Assembly: GCF_037392515.1 (NCBI RefSeq)
Contig: NC_090280.1
Span: forward strand, 26,851,118-26,915,117
Reading direction: 5' to 3'
Source of the DNA: Haliotis asinina
Lineage: Eukaryota; Mollusca; Gastropoda; Lepetellida; Haliotidae
DNA length: 64,000 bases
Below the pieces are notes generated by a model, which was not told the origin of the DNA, searched no databases, and saw only the letters and a program-made list of their open reading frames with translations. The position numbers were made by a program, and so were the translations under genes. Shown here piece by piece: positions 11,494 to 22,390 of this stretch (position 1 is its first letter; each line of letters opens with the position of its first letter).

Positions 11494-12035
11494 TCAAAGA
11501 ACATATGACCCATGAATGGTCCTCAATATGTAGTCTCTGCTATGCTGCTGTTGGGAACACCCAGAGATGGAACTGAGCTCGCTGTGGATTTTTACTGATT
11601 TCACACGACATCCCTGACATGTTTTACATATCCTGTCTATATCTGCATCTATCCCTGGCCACCAAATGTAGCTTCGTGCTAATGCCTTCATACGACTCAT
11701 TCCGGAGTATCCTTCATGGAGTTCATCTAAGCACTTCTCTCGGTACTGCGGAGGTACGACTACTCTCATACCCCACATCAGACAACCTTGGAATACCGAC
11801 AGTTCTCTTCTACGACTGAAGTAAGGTGTCAGATCAACACCTTTGAAAGAACTGGATCACGTCTGGCCCTATTACGAATCTGTTCAGTTGTGACTGGCAA
11901 TGTATCAATCTGATTTACATACAAGACATCAGTCGTGTCAGCATCCGAGTTATCATCTGGCAAGGGTAGTCTTGACAGTCCATCTACGTTTCCACGTAGC
12001 CTTGTGTTGCGGTACCCACTCTGTGTCGTAGTCAA
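11494..12035 (-). pseudogene. Gypsy A integrase N-terminal domain, truncated
   Basis: 11829-12035 and 11494-11778 together encode the RNase H-integrase tether ('NVDGLSRLPLPDD') and the integrase HHCC zinc domain ('CLDELHEGYSGMSRM', 'WWPGIDADIDRICKTCQGC'). The DDE catalytic core is absent because the element is cut at 11494. Confidence 0.8.
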
Positions 12036-12943
12036 GCAAGGAATACTGCGTATCTCTGAAGTCTGGCAGCTGTCATGGCTGGAATGGCTTTCTGTGGTGA
12101 AAAGATTGAAATGAGAGGTTGGTGATCTGTGACTAGTGTCAAATGTCTACCGTAAAGATACGTGTGGAATTTCTTGACTGCCCAGACAATTGCTGATGCT
12201 TCTTTATCAATCTGTGACTAGTTCTTTTCATCCTTATTCAAGGATCTCGATGATGCAACTGACTTTTCTCTCCCATCTGCTAGAACATGAGATATGACAG
12301 CACCGAGCCCATATGGTGATGCATCGGTTGCTACTTTCAGAGGTTTGCTAGGATCATAATGTTCTGACATAATAAGTTCTTTTGACTGAACAAAAGCTCT
12401 CTCACAGTCTCTAGACCAGTCAAATTTCTTTGAACCTTCAAGCAATCTGTTCAGCGGATGCATTACAGAAGCAAGATTTGGCAAGAATTTGTGATAATAG
12501 TTCACTAATCCTAGATATGACCTGACCTCTGACACATTTCTTGGTCTTGGGGCATCTGCTATCGCCTTGATCTTATCTGGTGACTTGTGAAGTCCATTCT
12601 TGTCGATGACATGGCCACAGTATTCAATCTGATCTTGAAAGTAGCTGCACTTGTCTCTGTTCACACGAAATCCATTTTCCTGGAGTCTCTGCATCACAGT
12701 CTGCAAATTCTTTAGGTGGTCGTCATCACACTTCCCTGAAACAATCATGTCATCCAAAATGACTTGTGTCATAGGTATACCTTGCAACACCTGTTCTATG
12801 ACCCTCTGCCATATTGCTGGCGCAGAAGCGATCCCAAACACTAATCTGTTGTACCTAAACAGTCCTTTGTGTGTGTTAATGATCAAAAGTTCTCTAGAAC
12901 CTGCTTCAACCTCCATTTGAAGATATGCATTCTTTAGATCAAT
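12036..12943 (-). pseudogene. Gypsy A RT palm, connection and RNase H
   Basis: Continuing in phase after the TAA, this carries the RT palm (LFRYNRLVFGIASAPAIW), a catalytic block reading ILDDMIVSG (the LDD core is present, with I in place of the usual Y), the thumb (SYLGLVNYYHKFLPNLA) and the RNase H start (VATDASPYGLGAVISH). The frame stops at 12218, and RNase H-like sequence continues with breaks toward the integrase. Confidence 0.8.
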
Positions 12944-14064
12944 TTAGGAAAACTTCTCTCCCCCAGCCAAGCTTGCACAAATATCTTCTATCTTAGGCAA
13001 AGGATGATGATCAACAACCAGCTGAGGATTAACAGAAACTTTGAAATCTCCACAAATTCTGACATCACCTGTCTTCTTAACAACAGGTACAATGGGTGTA
13101 GCCCATTCACTGCTTTCAACTCTAGACAGAATTCCTTCAGATTCTAATCTTTCAAGTTCAGCTTCAACTTTTGGGCGTAGCACAAATGGAAGATTTCTTG
13201 GCTTACAATATTTTGGTTGAGCGGTGTCCATCAAACACAATTTAGCCTGACTTGAGGTTAAGGTTCCTATTCCATCTTTGAATATTTCTTCATTCTGATC
13301 AAACAATGTCTGCAACCTGTCTGACATATCAAGTGCTGAGGTCTTCTCTACTCCAACAGACTTGATACCTGACCAGTTTAGCTTCAGTTTCCTGAGCCAG
13401 TCTCTTCCAAACAAAGCTGGTCCACCCCCATCTACTACTGTCAAATCAAGCACGTCCTGAGAGTTATTTATCTCAACACGCACAGACACTTTACCCACAG
13501 GGTGAATCTTCTCGCCAATGTAGGTCTTCAGCACTACTTCTGCTTTCTGCAAGGTCTCTGATGGGAACTGTCGCTGAAATTCTTCACAAGATATCAATGA
13601 AATTGCTGCACCTGTGTCCAGTTCCATTTTGAGAATTTTACCATTTACTTTGGGTTCCACATAGATTGGATCATTTGAGGATGTCAGTTTCTTAACATAA
13701 GATAGTTCATCATCACTTTCTGGGTTTAAAGCATGTACACTTAGAAATGCCGCTACTTGCTTATTTTCTGGAATGTCTTTGTAAATGAAATATTGTTGCA
13801 ATCTTTCAAAATAGGTACGCCAATCATCTGAATTTGCATCAAAAGTGTCCATACCTTCGATATGTGAGGCCATCATAACCTTGGCTGATCCGAGGCGGTG
13901 AAACACGTGTCCCTCGCTCTGCACGTGGAGTTCACGCAGAAGTTCGGCGCTGTTGTTGTTGTCTTCTGTCTTGTTATATACAATGTAATTCTGTAAATTC
14001 CCGCGTAGTTTTACGCAGCCAAAGTGTCTTATCCCATGCGGGGATATCCCATCATCGTCGCCAA
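12944..14064 (-). pseudogene. Gypsy A gag-protease-RT frame (internally deleted, ends at a nonsense codon)
   Basis: After the primer site the frame contains a gag start region ('MMASHIEGMDTF') for about 40 residues. It then jumps directly to an aspartic protease with DTGAAISLIS, so most of gag and the nucleocapsid zinc knuckle are deleted. The RT N-terminal half follows (fingers, 'GDVRICGDF', then 'DHHPLPKIEDI'). The frame stops at a TAA (12944-12946) inside the conserved palm motif, just before the aspartate-containing block. The next frame resumes immediately in phase, so this is a single nonsense change. Confidence 0.8.
14047..14063 (-). other. Putative primer-binding site of gypsy A
   Basis: The minus strand reads TGGCGACGATGATGGGA one base after the LTR end. 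TGG complements a tRNA 3' CCA, as expected for a minus-strand primer site. I cannot identify the tRNA. Confidence 0.55.
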
Positions 14065-14231
14065 TGTAAGTCCGTGGACACGGAGCTTTCAAAAACACGA
14101 CCGACCACGATGGCAGCGGGTACAAGACAGTTTATTACACGATCGGATAACAACAGGAAACTTACACAAGGGAGGTAACTCGGGCTGGCTATCATTTGAT
14201 TACCACTAAAGCCCATGACTCCTACATACAA
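14065..14231 (-). repeat. 5' LTR of gypsy A (167 bp)
   Basis: On the minus strand it starts TGTATGTAGG and ends GGACTTACA, so the termini read TGTA...TACA as expected for an LTR. It contains AATAAA (14131-14136, minus). A primer-binding site lies one base inside it. No second copy exists in the window, so the boundaries rest on termini and context. Confidence 0.65.
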
Positions 14232-15054
14232 TCCTAACACCAAACATTCTTTTTGGGTGACAGGGTACAGTTTCTGTGTTTTATTGAGACTGTTTGCCGC
14301 CAAAGGCTACAGTCCACTTTCAGGGGGTCGGTAGATAGCCCCTGTTTGAAGATAACATGGCCGAGATAGGGAATCTCTTTCACCGCGAATTGGCATTTTG
14401 AACGGTTAAGTTTTATCCCAGCCTCTCGAAATGTGTTGAACACTGGTTCTAAACGGTGAAAGTGTTCATCAAATGACGGGCTGTGAATCAACAGGTCGCC
14501 CAAATATGTTAAGACATATGACTTCGAAATGGAACTGGCCGTGACCAGGCAATAAAGGCAGTTTTCTCCCGACTGTCCTGGGACATAGGAATCTAATGAT
14601 AGCCACTCATCATGTCAAGCGATGAGAAAATCTGAGGATGACTATTTCCTAGTGACATTAAGGATTCATCAATATTCCCGATAGGATACTGCTTCCCCCG
14701 GGATAATTTGTTCAATTCTCGGCAGTTGATGCAAAAGCACATCTCTCCCGATTTCCTTTAAACTAACGGGACAGGGGCAGACCAAGAGGAAAAGAAAGGC
14801 TCAAATATGTCATTTTCTAACATGTCCTTGATGATTGTGTCTATTGCAAGTCTGTGTTTGGGTGTACTGAGTATGGACGTTTCACGAACAGGCTGGCTAT
14901 CTCCAGTGTCTATGGAATGAGAGAACAAGTAGGTCCTGCCTAGTTCACTGATGTCCTTAGCAACGTAGTCACGGTGTTGGCCAATGAATGATAACAAGAT
15001 ATGTTTCTGTACGGTAGAAAGATCAGCTGAGGAAAGGTCAATGTCTAGTTCCAA
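14232..15054 (-). pseudogene. Gypsy B reverse transcriptase, broken
   Basis: From right to left the pieces are the RT N-terminus (14758-15054), a frameshifted palm with FSSLDMMSGY (14590-14750), and 14234-14503, where the catalytic YLDD block reads YLGDLLIHS, so one catalytic Asp is lost. The segment then jumps to an RNase H-like stretch ('LNKTQKLYPVTQKECLVL'). It ends at gypsy A's LTR. The rest of the polyprotein is missing. Confidence 0.78.
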
Positions 15055-15833
15055 TGACTACTGAGTCAAGTCAGTTGTAGGCGGACTGTCAGTGAAAGAT
15101 ACACAGTTGATAGTGTCTAACTGTCCAAATAAGGTGTACCTAAGTGGACCCCTGGCCAAGTTTGGCTCAAGGAACTCAAACATAGCAACAGGAATGTAAT
15201 TGTAAGGTTGGTTGGGTTGACTATTCTATAAGGAACCTGAGAGTCGACACACGTCACTACACAATGAATGCCTATGACCCGATGAGTCACAGAGGCTGCA
15301 GCATACCAAGGGAGTTTCCTGGGGTGTTAATTTGGATGTCTAATCGTGGAGGGATGCAAACATGAGGGGCGTCGGACTAAGATATGTTCTGTTGGAGGAC
15401 TAAGGAAATGGGTTTCGACTAAACCATGGTAAAGGCAGAGTTTGTTATTGGAATAGTCTACTGAAGCTGAATGTTGCTTGAGGAAGTCAAGACCAAGCAA
15501 GACGTCTTGCTGTAGGTCTTCCATAACACTGAACTTATGGGATAGTTTTAGATTTGCAATGTACACAACTAAGTCAGCTGACCCAGGTACATTTAGCTCT
15601 CTGCCGTCTGGGTGTAAGGGAAAATATATCAGACCCCCAAGGTCGTTGAAGCGGGAAAGGACCAATACAACTTGCGCTTGCACTCGCATCTACCGGTGCC
15701 TTAAATGAAGTGTTACTGATGGTAACTGCCACTGCGCTAGGTTAATGTTATTGAGAGTTTGGGACAGTAGAGGAGTAGGAGCTTTCTCCTGTGTCTCTGG
15801 CACAGCATTCATCTGGCATCATTGTCTATATTT
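15055..15833 (-). pseudogene. Gypsy B protease region
   Basis: 15327-15689 encodes the C-terminal half of a retropepsin ('LQQDVLLGLDFLKQHSASVDY'-type block). Just upstream, in another frame, the active-site position reads VDASA instead of DTGA. 15690-15833 continues in frame with the nucleocapsid found at 21881-21958 once the LINE is removed. Confidence 0.65.
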
Positions 15834-15845
15834 TGGCTGATTTGG
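15834..15845. repeat. LINE target-site duplication, left copy
   Basis: tggctgatttgg is repeated exactly at 21869-21880 and flanks the LINE. In gypsy B it encodes the end of the nucleocapsid motif (Pro-Asn-Gln-Pro on the minus strand). Confidence 0.95.
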
Positions 15846-16409
15846 TGAGTGAGTGTGTGAGTTATAATTTAACGTCATATCGGCAGTATTTCAGCCGTAT
15901 TGTGACGAGAGCAAACATGATTATAAAGAATATGTATATATTATAGAATCCGTCTTCAAAGTACGGTAAAACAACTGGAGTATCACAATTCGAATTTAAA
16001 ACTAGCACATAAAGTTAAAACTAGCAGCACAATTTGGACAAGACATAATATAAAAGTAGGCTAAAGATCACCAACAGCTGAGGGTAGATCACCAAATTAA
16101 GGACCAAGGGGACTTACATTACTTTTGCTACCTGCATGGACCCTAGTTGGATTTACACAATCCCCTTAGCCGCTGGCGATTGTAGGGAAATGTAGCCAAA
16201 TTAAAATGACAAAAATACTGCGTTTAAAAAAAGTGGTAAGTTTAAATTTGATTTTGAAAGTTTTGGGACTTACGTACCCTCTCAGGGGGACAATAAGTTT
16301 ACGCTACTTTAACCCCCTTTGACGGCACTGCCACTAACAATCGCAGTTGCTAATTCACACTACCATGTTCAAAATACGAATTTTTAATTCTATTTACAAA
16401 ACATATTAT
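15846..16409 (-). other. LINE 3' UTR and tail
   Basis: Non-coding sequence follows the ORF2 stop at 16410-16412. The last ~60 bases on the minus strand read '...ggctgaaatactgccgatat...' then 'taactcacacactcactc'. They resemble the final 50 bases of both SINE families, including a CTCA-repeat end. Confidence 0.75.
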
Positions 16410-17327
16410 TTAAAATTTATGTAATAATTCTATCTCCTTTAAAAATTCAACGATTAAATGATAATTAACATTAAAAAGATCCTTCATTGTTTTGACATTA
16501 AAATATTTATCCCTTGTGATGGCAAAATCAATACAGTCAAGCAAGATATGCTTGACTGTGATTCCTTCATCACAAGGGATACAAAACGGAGGATCCTCAC
16601 CTTTAATTAATTATTCATGAGTGTATCTAGTATGGCCAATGCGACATCGCCGCATAATGACCTCCTCAAATCTGGACCGACAACCCAAGCAGGTGCAACC
16701 AATATAGGGTTTTATGGCATGTAATTTATTGATACCTACTTGAGTGTCCCACTTCTTCTGCATCAGATAACTGATGTAAGATCTTATTGTAGCTTTATAA
16801 TCTGAGTATGGGATAAGACGTGGTGTCACAGATTTGTTGAGTGCTGCCTTAGCAGCGAAATCGGCCATTGTGTTACCACAGATTCCGACATGGCTGGGTA
16901 ACCAATAGAAGACGGTGTCGCACTGGCCAGTAGCAAGATCATTATATAATTCGATGATTTCAATTACAAGTGGATGTTGAGAAGACAAATTTTTAATCGC
17001 CCGAAGACAAGAAAGAGAATCCGAAAATATTGTGTAATGGTTATATTTAGGTTGCTTATTAATATATTTAAGAGCCGTGAGTATGGCATTAGCTTCTGCC
17101 GTGAAAATAGAGCTATTGTGGGGTAATCGGGAAGATATTATTCTAGATCCAATAAAAGTGGCACAAGCCACTGCATCACCGTCCTTGGATCCATCTGTAT
17201 ATAAGAATTTGTATGCGTCATACTCGTATTTATTTTTTAACTGATTAAATTCTTGTTTATATTGAAGGTCATTAGTTTCAGATTTCTTAAATGTGGTCAG
17301 TGTTAGGTCAAACTGTGGCCTCACCAA
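16410..17327 (-). pseudogene. LINE ORF2, RNase H and C-terminal Cys-His motif
   Basis: The open frame 16611-17327 shows an RNase H fold with all acidic positions visible: YTDGSKDG, AEANAILTAL, FSDSLSCLRA and the late ADFAAKAAL. After a nonsense codon at 16611-16613 the frame continues to 16410 with a C-x2-C...H...C cluster (FCIPCDEG, KHILLDC), the usual C-terminal motif of I-type ORF2. Confidence 0.88.
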
Positions 17328-17376
17328 TTGCCAAGGAGGAGAAGAAAGAAGTCGAGAAGGAGATATACCATCCAGA

Positions 17377-19041
17377 TCAATGCCGGCAGCAGCAAATCAA
17401 TGATTTAGTTCGTATTCCAAGAGGCGGAACTAGAGAATACTTTTTATTGTACAAATCCTCATAAAGAGGATTAAATACACAGTTATATGCAGGGTTAGAC
17501 TTGGTAGAATATAGTTTTGTGATATATTCTAAGGATAGTTTTATACGGCGATGTCTTAGAGATGGCTCATCAGCTTCTACACAAAGACTTTCAACAGGAG
17601 AAGTTCGGAAAGATCCAAGACACAATCTAAGCCCTTGGTGATGAACAGAATCTAATAGTTTAAGATTACTTTTTGCAGGCACCACCATAAATGATGGAAC
17701 CATAATCAACTTTAGAACGGACGAGTGATCTGTATAAGTGGAGAAGGGTCGTCTGGTCCCCTCCCCACTTGGAGTTTGAAACAACCTTTAATAAATCAAG
17801 TGCTTTCAGACACTTAGCCCTCAGAGATTTAATATGAGGTAAGAAAGTAAGATGTTGATCAAATATCCATCCCAGAAATCTAGCTTCCTTTATAATTTTA
17901 ATTGGAGTACCTGCAAGATGCAATTCTGGGTCTCTGTGTGGCTTATATTTCCGACAGAAATGGATGCAATTGGTTTTAGTTTTTGAAAATCTAAAACCAT
18001 TTTGTTCTGACCAATCATGAATTTTATTTGGACACATCTGTAATTGTCTCTCAATCGTGTGCATATTTCTACCTCGACATGACAATTAAAATCATCTACA
18101 AATAATGATCCATCAATGGATTCATTTAAAACTTTAGATAAGCTGTTTATTTTTATGCTGAATAACGTTACCGATAATACACTACCTTGTGGTACACCTT
18201 GGTCTTGATCGAAAATGTCAGACATGATGGAGCCCACACGTACCTGAAATTGCCCATCAGCTAAAAACTCAGATATAAATTGACACAAACGGCCTCTCAA
18301 ACCCATTCCATGAAGATCTTTCAAAATTCCATACTTCCAGGTCGTATCATAAGCTTTTTCTAAATCGAAAAATATGGATACGGCATGTTGTTTTTTTATG
18401 ATAGCATCCTTAACAAACGTTTCCAATCTAACCAAATGGTCTATAGTACTTCTATTTTTTCTGAAACCACACTGAATACTTGTTATAAGATTATTTGTTT
18501 CAAGGTACCATATGAGTCGGTTATTGACCATTCTCTCCATGGCCTTACGTAAACAGCTGGTAAGAGATATTGGCCTATAACTAGAAGGGTCTGTATGATC
18601 CCGGCCAGGTTTAGATACAGGAATGACGACAGCATTCTGCCACGAAGAAGGAAAAGTCCCTGTAGTCCATATATGATGAAAGATACATAATAGCACTGCA
18701 AGACAAGTGTCAGGTAAATGTTTCAATAACTGATAATGAATATTATCACCCCCTGTTGCTGTATCATGTGCTTGCCCGAAAGCAGTGCGCAATTCATGTA
18801 AGGAGAAAGGTTCATTATAGTCCTCACCGTTATCAGAAGAGAAATTAAGTCTCTTTTTTTCTTCCTGGTCTTGAAATTTTTGAAATTTTGGTGTGCAGTT
18901 TGATGAGGAAGAGTGTTTAGCTAACGATTCTCCAAGTTTGTTTGCGATATCTGCTGTATCTGTTAGTACCTTCAGATGGTGAACACGGGATCCGGAACCT
19001 TTTCCTTTAATTTTTTGTATCATATTCCAAACTTTAGACAT
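17377..19041 (-). pseudogene. LINE ORF2, reverse transcriptase
   Basis: 17890-19041 carries the RT core: 'SSYRPISLTSCLRKAMERM', 'FFDLEKAYDTTW', 'QGVPQGSVLSVTLF' and the catalytic block SLFVDDFN. The catalytic Asp residues are intact. The thumb and following region continue in two further frames (17666-18085, 17377-17784), so at least two frameshifts separate RT from RNase H. Confidence 0.9.
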
Positions 19042-19355
19042 TGGAGTTCTAGAAGTAAGTTTAGATACATACGTCTGCTAAGACTGGCGTTTCGATTGTT
19101 TGAAGATGCGTCGGGCTTTAGCCTTTGATATCTTGAATTTGTTTAAATTGTGGACTGTAGGGTGATTACGGAAATATTTTTTTGCCTTCCTCCTAGCTTT
19201 TCTAGTTTACAGTCGTCAGTATACCATGGTTTACGTATATGTGGATTTGTAGAGGATTTAGGAATAGTTTCATTTGCAATTGCCAGTAGTGCTTCTGAAA
19301 AGATTTCAATTGGATCAGAAGTATCCGAAATTAATTCTGGTGTAATTTTACGTAG

Positions 19356-20085
19356 TCATAATGTCTCAAATGAAGACCAATTTGCCTTTGTAAAATTATA
19401 TCTTGTCGAAGGTGGAATATCGGCTGGATGAATGAATGAAAGTAAAGCTGGAAAGTGGTCACTTCTACAAAGGTCATGATGAACTGACCATCCGTATTCG
19501 ATGAGCAGTCTTGAATCTGTCAGCGACAAATCAAGTGAGGAATATGTGCATGTAGCAGGGTATAGATATGTATTTGAATCATCATTAAAAATACATGTCA
19601 TTATAAGTAATAAAATCTTTTAGGACTTTGCCCTTAGTGTTTGTGTGTAGACCACCCCAGGGCGGATTGTAGCCATTCAGAGCACCCATGATGACACACG
19701 GTTTAGGTAATTGATCATATAATGACTGAAGATCAGATTGATGAAGAACAAAAGAAGGAGGAATGTACAAAGAACACAGTGTAAACACCATATTTAATGT
19801 AATTCGTATGGCAACAGCCGGGAGATTACTGTTCAGTTTGACAGGGTTGTGGATCACTCCCTCTCTCACCAAGATAGAAGAACCTCCAGTGACTCTTTCG
19901 CCAGGGGGAGAAAAACAATAATATGAGTTGTACTGACGTAATTTTATCGTATCTGTCGGCTTTAAATATGTTTCCTGCAGACAGAAAGCTGATGGTTTGT
20001 AGCCTTGGACCAGCAATTGTAAATCATTAAAATGTGTTTTAAATCCTCTACAATTCCACTGAATTAAAGGTTGTGAACTATTCAT
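19356..20085 (-). pseudogene. LINE ORF2, AP endonuclease (frameshifted, catalytic change)
   Basis: ORF2 starts at 20085 (MNSSQPLIQWNCRGFKTH). The exonuclease/endonuclease/phosphatase motifs are visible: the WNCRG opening, LQETYLKP with the metal-binding Glu, the block expected to read GDLN here reading MGALNGYNPPWGG (Asp to Ala), and the terminal SDHFP in the next frame (19356-19601). The frameshift near 19600 and the Asp change would abolish nicking. 19042-19355 is linker with no open frame. Confidence 0.88.
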
Positions 20086-21302
20086 CTCTTTGGCGGATTG
20101 ACTGGAGATCTGACACGCCCATTTTTTTTAGGCGGTATACTAGTTTTCCTGCGATGGATGTTTTCAGAAACATCCATCCGTTCCAGTGATCCAAACTTGT
20201 TGTAAAGTTTAACAGGATCATTTGACCCTTTGGATATCCTCTCGGTCTGTTTGCTGCGAGAGGAAGAGTCAATTTTATGTCCTGCTGAACCATTCCTTTC
20301 TTTCCTAGATTGGGAGTGATGAATCATTATGTCATCCTGATCTCTGAGGAGGTGTCACAGACGTAGGTTCTGAAGAATCAGAAATCTGCTCAGGTGGGAA
20401 TGGATCTGCTGTCTGCGTAAAAGACTTAGATGGAGAGTAGGGCTCAGGGTTTACAGAACTGATCCATGTCAAATCTGTTTGACACTGAACTGTTACTGAG
20501 GAAACTGTTGGAGTTTAGATAGCAGAAGCATATGTGAAAGTCTGGTCTGCAGTGGATACCAGTTTCTTTGCTTCAGTGTAAGAAATATGTTTTGTACGTG
20601 TTATTTTACTTTTTTCCATTTCTTTTTTCCATACTGGGCAGGCTTTGCTCGATGATGAGTGTGCTCCAGAACAATTCTGGCACTTTTTAACATCACTGGT
20701 ACAATCTTCTGTTACATTGGAAGTTTGGCTACAGTGTGCACACGTGATTTTGTTCTTACACGAATTATACCTATGACCAAACTTTTGACATTTAAAGCAT
20801 CTCAGTGGGTTTGGTATGTACATTTCAACATGCAAGTTGCAGTACCCTGCTTTAACTGATTTTGGGGCCGTTGGAGACGAAAAAGAAAATAAGTAAGTGT
20901 TTGTTTTGAACGTTTCAGTGCCTTGACGCCTGGTAAATCGTTTCACAAACGAAACCTTTGATCATGCATTTCTGAAACTATACCAAACTCTGACATGTCA
21001 TCAAAGAGTCGATCACGATCTCTTGTGATGCCTTTGCTGGTGTTCAATGATCTGTGAGGAGATACTGACACTAATATACCGACAAGTTCCTCGATTGACA
21101 TTAGGTTCGTGGCTTGCTGTCGCCTGGCACATTCAGTGAGAATAGATCCATTCCTCAGACGTTTGATAGTTTTTGCATCACCTGCGATTCCATAAATTCC
21201 CTTTGCAACCGCAAAAGGGTTTAATCTGATTGGTGTCTTATCGGGTGTTTCCATCACCAAGAATCGGGGCCAATACTCCACTGATTTCGCTCTAGGAATC
21301 AT
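20082..21302 (-). pseudogene. LINE ORF1 (zinc-knuckle RNA-binding protein), frameshifted
   Basis: 20943-21302 encodes the N-terminal part. A frame change with a 4-base overlap leads into 20515-20946, which has a tandem CCHC-type cluster: CFKCQKFGHRYNSC, CAHCSQT..., CQNCSGAHSSSSKAC. A Ser/Pro-rich C-terminal region with stops follows, and the last piece (20082-20327) abuts ORF2. ORF1 proteins of I-type LINEs coat the element RNA. Confidence 0.85.
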
Positions 21303-21868
21303 ATCATCATTCTCTGAATCAACTTCCAGTGCACGTTTTGATTTTTTATGGGGGTTGGAAAAGCCATGGTTGTATGATTAAGTTTCATCATCTCTACTCC
21401 CCACCCGCCACCGAGTGCTAATAAAGGCGATATCCTATTGCCTGTGGATGTCCATCAGACAGATACCAGGGACATAGAGATGATATACACCAGTAGTAAG
21501 GCCTACCAGTTTGGCCCATGACCCATCGCCTTCTGGCACTGGCATCTAGGCAAATTTTCACAAAATTTAAAATTCATTTATTACAGAGCAATGAAATTTA
21601 GTGCTCAGGGCTCGGCATGACCAGCCGATTGGTTGGACCGGGCCCATTCAACCTCCCGTCTAGGCGACGTCAGGGCCAGAGTGGTGTATTCAATACAGGA
21701 ACACGGTTACAGGCCCCTATTGCTCTCAACCACCAGGATCCCGTTCTCCGCCGACACAGGGCCACAACCCACGGCAAACGGGTTAGTGGTCCAAGTATCC
21801 ATCCCGGGTCCACTACGGGGTGTCGGCGAGCTCTTGGCGTTACCCAGCACCCACCACGAGGAGGTGCC
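21303..21868 (-). other. LINE 5' UTR
   Basis: Homologous to 1-778. Relative to that copy it has a ~60-base deletion around 21790-21800 that removes the hairpin module shared with SINE family 2. The extreme 5' end reads CACCTCCTCGTGG on the minus strand. Confidence 0.75.
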
Positions 21869-21880
21869 TGGCTGATTTGG
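21869..21880. repeat. LINE target-site duplication, right copy
   Basis: tggctgatttgg is identical to 15834-15845. Confidence 0.95.
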
Positions 21881-22366
21881 ACACATAGGGATATGGTGGC
21901 CCCGCTTGTTACATTTGTAACAGCGGAAATGTTGGGCCCTAGGACATATATAAGACATGCTCTACATCGGAACTGTTTGGGGAATGGAGGCTGCGTAGCA
22001 GGTCCTGAGAGCGCAGGACTTTCGTTGTTAAGGAGTATTGGGCGAGGCCGAAATGAATTTTGACGCTGGGTCTGTGGTCGGCATATCTACCATATATTTT
22101 GGAAGGACTGGCTGTGTAATGTTTTGGGTACATATGTGGAGTATGTGAGCCAGATTCGTGGACGAATGATTTACAGGGGTGATAGATTGGTAGGGACTGG
22201 TAGCAGGATTTGTGTCATAAGCTATTTCAGGACTAAGCAGTGGAAAGTGGTCACTGGCATTTAAGGGCTTGGGTTGATTGAACGACATTATGTAATGGCT
22301 GATGGCGGAAAAGTAACAACAGCAACAGAAACAATTTGACATGTAGAAGATAATCAACAATGACAA
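21881..22366 (-). pseudogene. Gypsy B gag/nucleocapsid fragment
   Basis: 21881-21958 encodes a retroviral-type zinc knuckle, CYKCNKRGHHIPMC (C-x2-C-x4-H-x4-C), followed by PNQP, where the LINE is inserted. Upstream, to 22366, is a Pro/Ser/Thr-rich region with frame breaks, consistent with a degraded gag C-terminus. Removing the LINE joins this frame to 15833. Confidence 0.7.
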
Positions 22367-22390
22367 AACAAATGCTCACCAACGTGGAGA

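Larger units (their letters stand above)
11494..14231 (-). mobile_element. Ty3/gypsy retrotransposon A, 3'-truncated, nested in gypsy B
   Basis: On the minus strand the order is 5' LTR (14231-14065), primer-binding site, short gag, protease, RT, RNase H and the integrase zinc domain. Homology stops at 11494, inside integrase, where zinc-finger pseudogene sequence begins. There is no 3' LTR. The element starts inside the RNase H region of gypsy B, so it inserted later. Domain order places it in Metaviridae. The short LTR recalls Mag/Steamer-like elements, but the clade is uncertain. Confidence 0.85.
15846..21868 (-). mobile_element. Near full-length I-superfamily (Nimb-like) LINE
   Basis: This is a 6.0-kb element between perfect 12-bp target duplications. 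On the minus strand the order is 5' UTR (21868-21303), ORF1 with zinc knuckles, ORF2 with AP endonuclease, RT and RNase H plus a Cys-His C-terminus, a 3' UTR (16409-15846), then a (CTCA)n-type tail. RNase H in ORF2 is characteristic of the I group, and Nimb is my best guess at clade. Several frameshifts and a changed endonuclease residue make this copy inactive. Confidence 0.9.
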
